The position numbers were made by a program, and so were the translations under genes. The notes under the pieces are model-generated. The model made no database searches. It was not told the origin of the DNA and worked only from the letters and a program-made list of their open reading frames with translations. A stretch of 64,000 nt of DNA, taken from assembly GCA_004802705.1 (NCBI GenBank), contig SGPL01000049.1:34618-98617 (forward strand). The letters are read 5' to 3'. The stretch comes from Bondarzewia mesenterica (lineage: Eukaryota > Basidiomycota > Agaricomycetes > Russulales > Bondarzewiaceae). Positions 61,250-64,000 of this stretch are shown piece after piece (the first letter of the stretch is position 1; the number at the start of each line of letters is the position of its first letter).

Positions 61250-62059
61250 CTTTATGACTTTTGCCGGTCGGACTGCAAGGAATTGTCTTCAGCACTTTGA
61301 GGCTTTGCCTTCATAAGGAAGAGTCGACCCTGAACGGCACGGAACATGCGGGCTCGTGGATTATAGGTGCCAAGTAACCACGCTGCGAGACAGATTAGCT
61401 CAACGTTGTCCGATACGTCTACACAGTCAATATTGCTCGTCAATCACACTTCGTATCTAGTGACAGGATTGAATATTGATAACTTACAATCGGTCTCCTG
61501 TGGTAATCCTCATTTCTGGCATAATAGCAACGGATCATTCCAACTTCGCCACTGACAATAGCGCTCACCACTGTGTCAAGGACTATGCGGGAGCCAGGAT
61601 CATACCACAAAACGATGTCAGAATGAACCCGAGAGCTTGCCGAATGACTCACTTGACATGACTCGTAGATATACGGGATACGGCTTTGCAGTGATCAAAC
61701 CTCCTGGATGGCGAATGGCATCATGTTATCCACCAGCTTCTTGACAGCACATGATCGAATATCAGCCGCTTCAGGATTAAATTGAACTTCTCGAGATTGG
61801 AGTTGGACATCGATGAGAAAGTGATATTTTGTCGTGACAATCAGGCCAAGAACAATGCTAGCATGCAGAGAAATCTCACCACAAAGGATCTGCTCCAAAG
61901 CGGCAACGTGGCCCATCACTGTCTCCGTCTTCCCCTCTCTTTGTTGATGTCCGCCAATTCTTCCTTACTGAAGGGATGAGGCGGTTCATGGCAAATCTCG
62001 TTTTGCTGAGGTCTACGGCTCTCTTGTAGGTACATGGGATCCTTTGGACAAGACAGCAT
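61250..62059 (-). CDS. Unresolved spliced gene, no recognised family
   Basis: A plausible first exon starts at the ATG at 62059 (MLSCPKDPMYLQE, then HPFSKEELADINKERGRR). Downstream on the same strand are coding-like pieces: about 61695-61870 (SREVQFNPEAADIRSC, then KKLVDNMMPFAIQE), about 61500-61650 (DIVLWYDPGSRIVLDTVV, then SGEVGMIRCYYARNEDYH), and about 61260-61400 (ELICLAAWLLGTYNPRAR, then AVQGRLFLMKAKPQS). Introns must join them, but I could not find one set of splice sites with consistent phases. Start and end are therefore approximate and function is unknown. Confidence 0.35.
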
Positions 62060-62272
62060 CTGAAATTATTGACCAACGACGGTGTATCTGTGAGCTCTGA
62101 TAATAGAACACCCCGTCGGAATTTGGAAGTGCAGTTTCAAGTTTGGCGACTAGGCTCGCGCGACAGATTCAGAGTTCCTGGGACCACGTGAACGAGAGAC
62201 GCGTTGCTGGCCCGCTGCTGCCGCCGGCCCAATTCTCCGCTTTTACTTGCCGCTACCATCGTTCACGACCTC

Positions 62273-64000
62273 ATGAAATTCTTCATTGACGACCTTCCTG
62301 TATGTTCACCTTTCTCTGCATTTCTCGTATAGTTTGAACTTGTCCTAAATAGATTGTCTTTCCTTATGACCGAATATACCCTGGTCAGTGCTGTAGCGAA
62401 ACAAGCGCGTACCGTATGGCTGATGCGGGATAACAGAGCAATATGCGTACATGTGCGATCTCAAGCGGACTCTTGACGCAGGTGTGAGTGAAATACAATG
62501 TTTCTTTAATGCTGTGTTCCATTGGGATGACCACTAGGGCCATTGCGTGCTTGAGATGCCGTCCGGGACGGGCAAGACGGTGTCGCTCCTGTCTCTCATC
62601 GTGTCCTACCAGCAGGCAAGCATCGTCTTCCCTTGTCCCTTCGATACGCGTTCATGACTCTCATCATGCTTCTCATTTTTGCTACTGACGCTCTTTAGTT
62701 CTTCCCGACTAAACGCAAGCTCATCTACTGCTCGCGAACGGTCCCCGAGATCGAAAAGGCACTCTCTGAGCTGAAGCGGCTAATGGAGTACCGCATCTCG
62801 ACGGCAGAGACGGCGGAGCAGAAGCAGAAAGAACGGAGCTTTATGGGCCTTGGACTGACGAGTCGGAAGAACCTTTGTATTCATCCCGAGGTGCGTAAGC
62901 CTTCTTCGCGGAGACGGAACAAGAGAGCCTGAGAGGGCGCGGCGCATAGGTGTCGAAAGAGAAGAAAGGCAAGGTCGTCGACGCGCGGTGTCGTGATTTG
63001 ACGAACTCGGCGGTGTGTGAAAAGGCGAGGAATGACCCTGGTTCTGTGGAGGTGTGCGATTTTCATGAGGTGCGCGTGCTCTTGTGTGATTCTTTGTTCT
63101 CCGACTTTACTTCACGATCGACTCTTTTGGTATGTAGAACCTAGGCAGACTTGAACCTGGGAACTTGCTCCCTTCGGGAATATGGACACTCGCAGATGTC
63201 CTCCAATACGGTCGGGACAAGGGCGTCTGCCCTTACTTCGCTGTGCGCAGAATGGTACGTCGTCCTCGCAATCGTAGTTCATGCTTCCTCCATAAACGTA
63301 TCTCTATACCTCCGAAAGATGCCTTTCGTCGATGTCATCATCTATTCTTTCCACTACCTCCTCGACCCCAAAGTCGCCGAACAAGTATCAAAAGAAATGT
63401 CTAAAGACGCGATCGTCGTGTTTGACGAGGCGCACAACATCGGTATGTTCTTCAACCTTCGTCTTTCAACACTTCAAAATATGCCGGGCATGATTGAGCC
63501 TTCTTATCTCTTGCCCTGCGCAGACAACGTATGCATAGAGTCTCTGAGCATCGACCTCACGCGCCCCATGCTTGATTCGGCCGCGCGCAGCGTCAACAAA
63601 CTTGCTGACAAAATCGACGAGTGAGTCGTCGCCCCGTCTCTTCCATTCAGAGGTGCTGAGCTCGCACGCGCCGACCTCCAGGATCAAAAAGTCAGACGCG
63701 TCAAAGTTGCAAGACGAGTACGCAAAGTTGGTCGAGGGGCTCCAGGAAGCAGCCGCCGACGAAGACACTTTCATGAGCAATCCAAGTACGGTTCACGCCT
63801 TTGTCCCTCGAGAAAGAGTTGACCATCATTACATTTTGCTTGAAAAAAAAAAATTAGTATTACCGGAAGATTTGCTGAAGGAAGCTGTCCCCGGCAACAT
63901 CCGCAAAGCCGACCACTTCGTCGCGTTCCTCAAACGCTTCGTCGAGTATCTCAAAGTACGTCCTGCCGCTCGTCCAATAGCACATGGCATTCACACAACT
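62273..64000 (+). CDS. rad3: XPD/Rad3 TFIIH helicase, 5' part
   Basis: Eleven exons are visible: 62273-62299, 62353-62383, 62437-62483, 62538-62615, 62699-62890, 62950-63069, 63138-63254, 63319-63442, 63524-63620, 63682-63785 and 63858-63955. They code 345 residues; the gene continues past the window (family length about 760-780). The product is the 5'-3' helicase of TFIIH, for nucleotide excision repair and transcription initiation. Seen here are Walker A ([14 protein letters not shown]), motif Ia ([15 protein letters not shown]), the four Fe-S Cys (NLCIHPE, DARCRDL, EVCDFHE, GVCPYF) and the DEAH box ([13 protein letters not shown]). The intron after exon 4 starts with GC rather than GT. Confidence 0.97.

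Overview
This is a nuclear window from a filamentous basidiomycete, most likely an Agaricomycete. The genes carry many short (about 50-90 nt) GT-AG introns, most of the identifiable proteins are eukaryotic housekeeping proteins, and there are basidiomycete-style HET, HMG-box and Zn2Cys6-type proteins plus copia and gypsy remnants. Exon structures given here were assembled by hand. For the genes marked as well supported, the summed exon lengths are divisible by three and the junctions restore family motifs.

The left third (1-20.2 kb) is gene-poor and strongly A+T-rich. It holds three broken Ty1/copia fragments in inverted orientation (1-5.2 kb), a long stretch with no recognisable gene (5.2-10.5 kb), a decayed Ty3/gypsy integrase on the minus strand (10.5-11.9 kb), a tandem-repeat array folded into a large palindrome (12.1-18.5 kb, centre near 16.98 kb), and a decayed element carrying a Zn2Cys6-type cysteine pattern (18.6-20.2 kb).

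The right two thirds (20.3-64 kb) is gene-dense and GC-richer. In order it contains: a coiled-coil protein; an intron-containing tRNA; a frameshifted multi-pass membrane protein; a HET-domain protein; a small orphan ABC ATPase divergent from a macro-domain protein; a probable ADP-ribosyltransferase-fold protein; a 107-aa novel protein; TOM40; a single-pass coiled-coil membrane protein; a Nur1/Mug154-like nuclear-rim protein; fructose-1,6-bisphosphatase; a four-finger C2H2 factor; a Pmp3-domain protein; an HMG-box factor; a PNGase A-type glycoamidase; C1-tetrahydrofolate synthase; mitochondrial GrpE (Mge1); mitochondrial phenylalanyl-tRNA synthetase; a Lys/Glu-rich probable nuclear protein; a YAT-type carnitine acetyltransferase; and the 5' half of the XPD/Rad3 helicase, which runs off the right edge.

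Several neighbours share a mitochondrial or one-carbon/acetyl theme (TOM40, C1-THF synthase, Mge1, mtPheRS, carnitine acetyltransferase), but fungal gene order gives only weak evidence of functional coupling. The most unusual features are the palindromic satellite array with clustered ambiguous bases, a macro-domain gene beside an ART-like gene near a HET gene, an in-frame upstream ATG that could target C1-THF synthase to mitochondria, and several micro-exons and a GC-AG intron.
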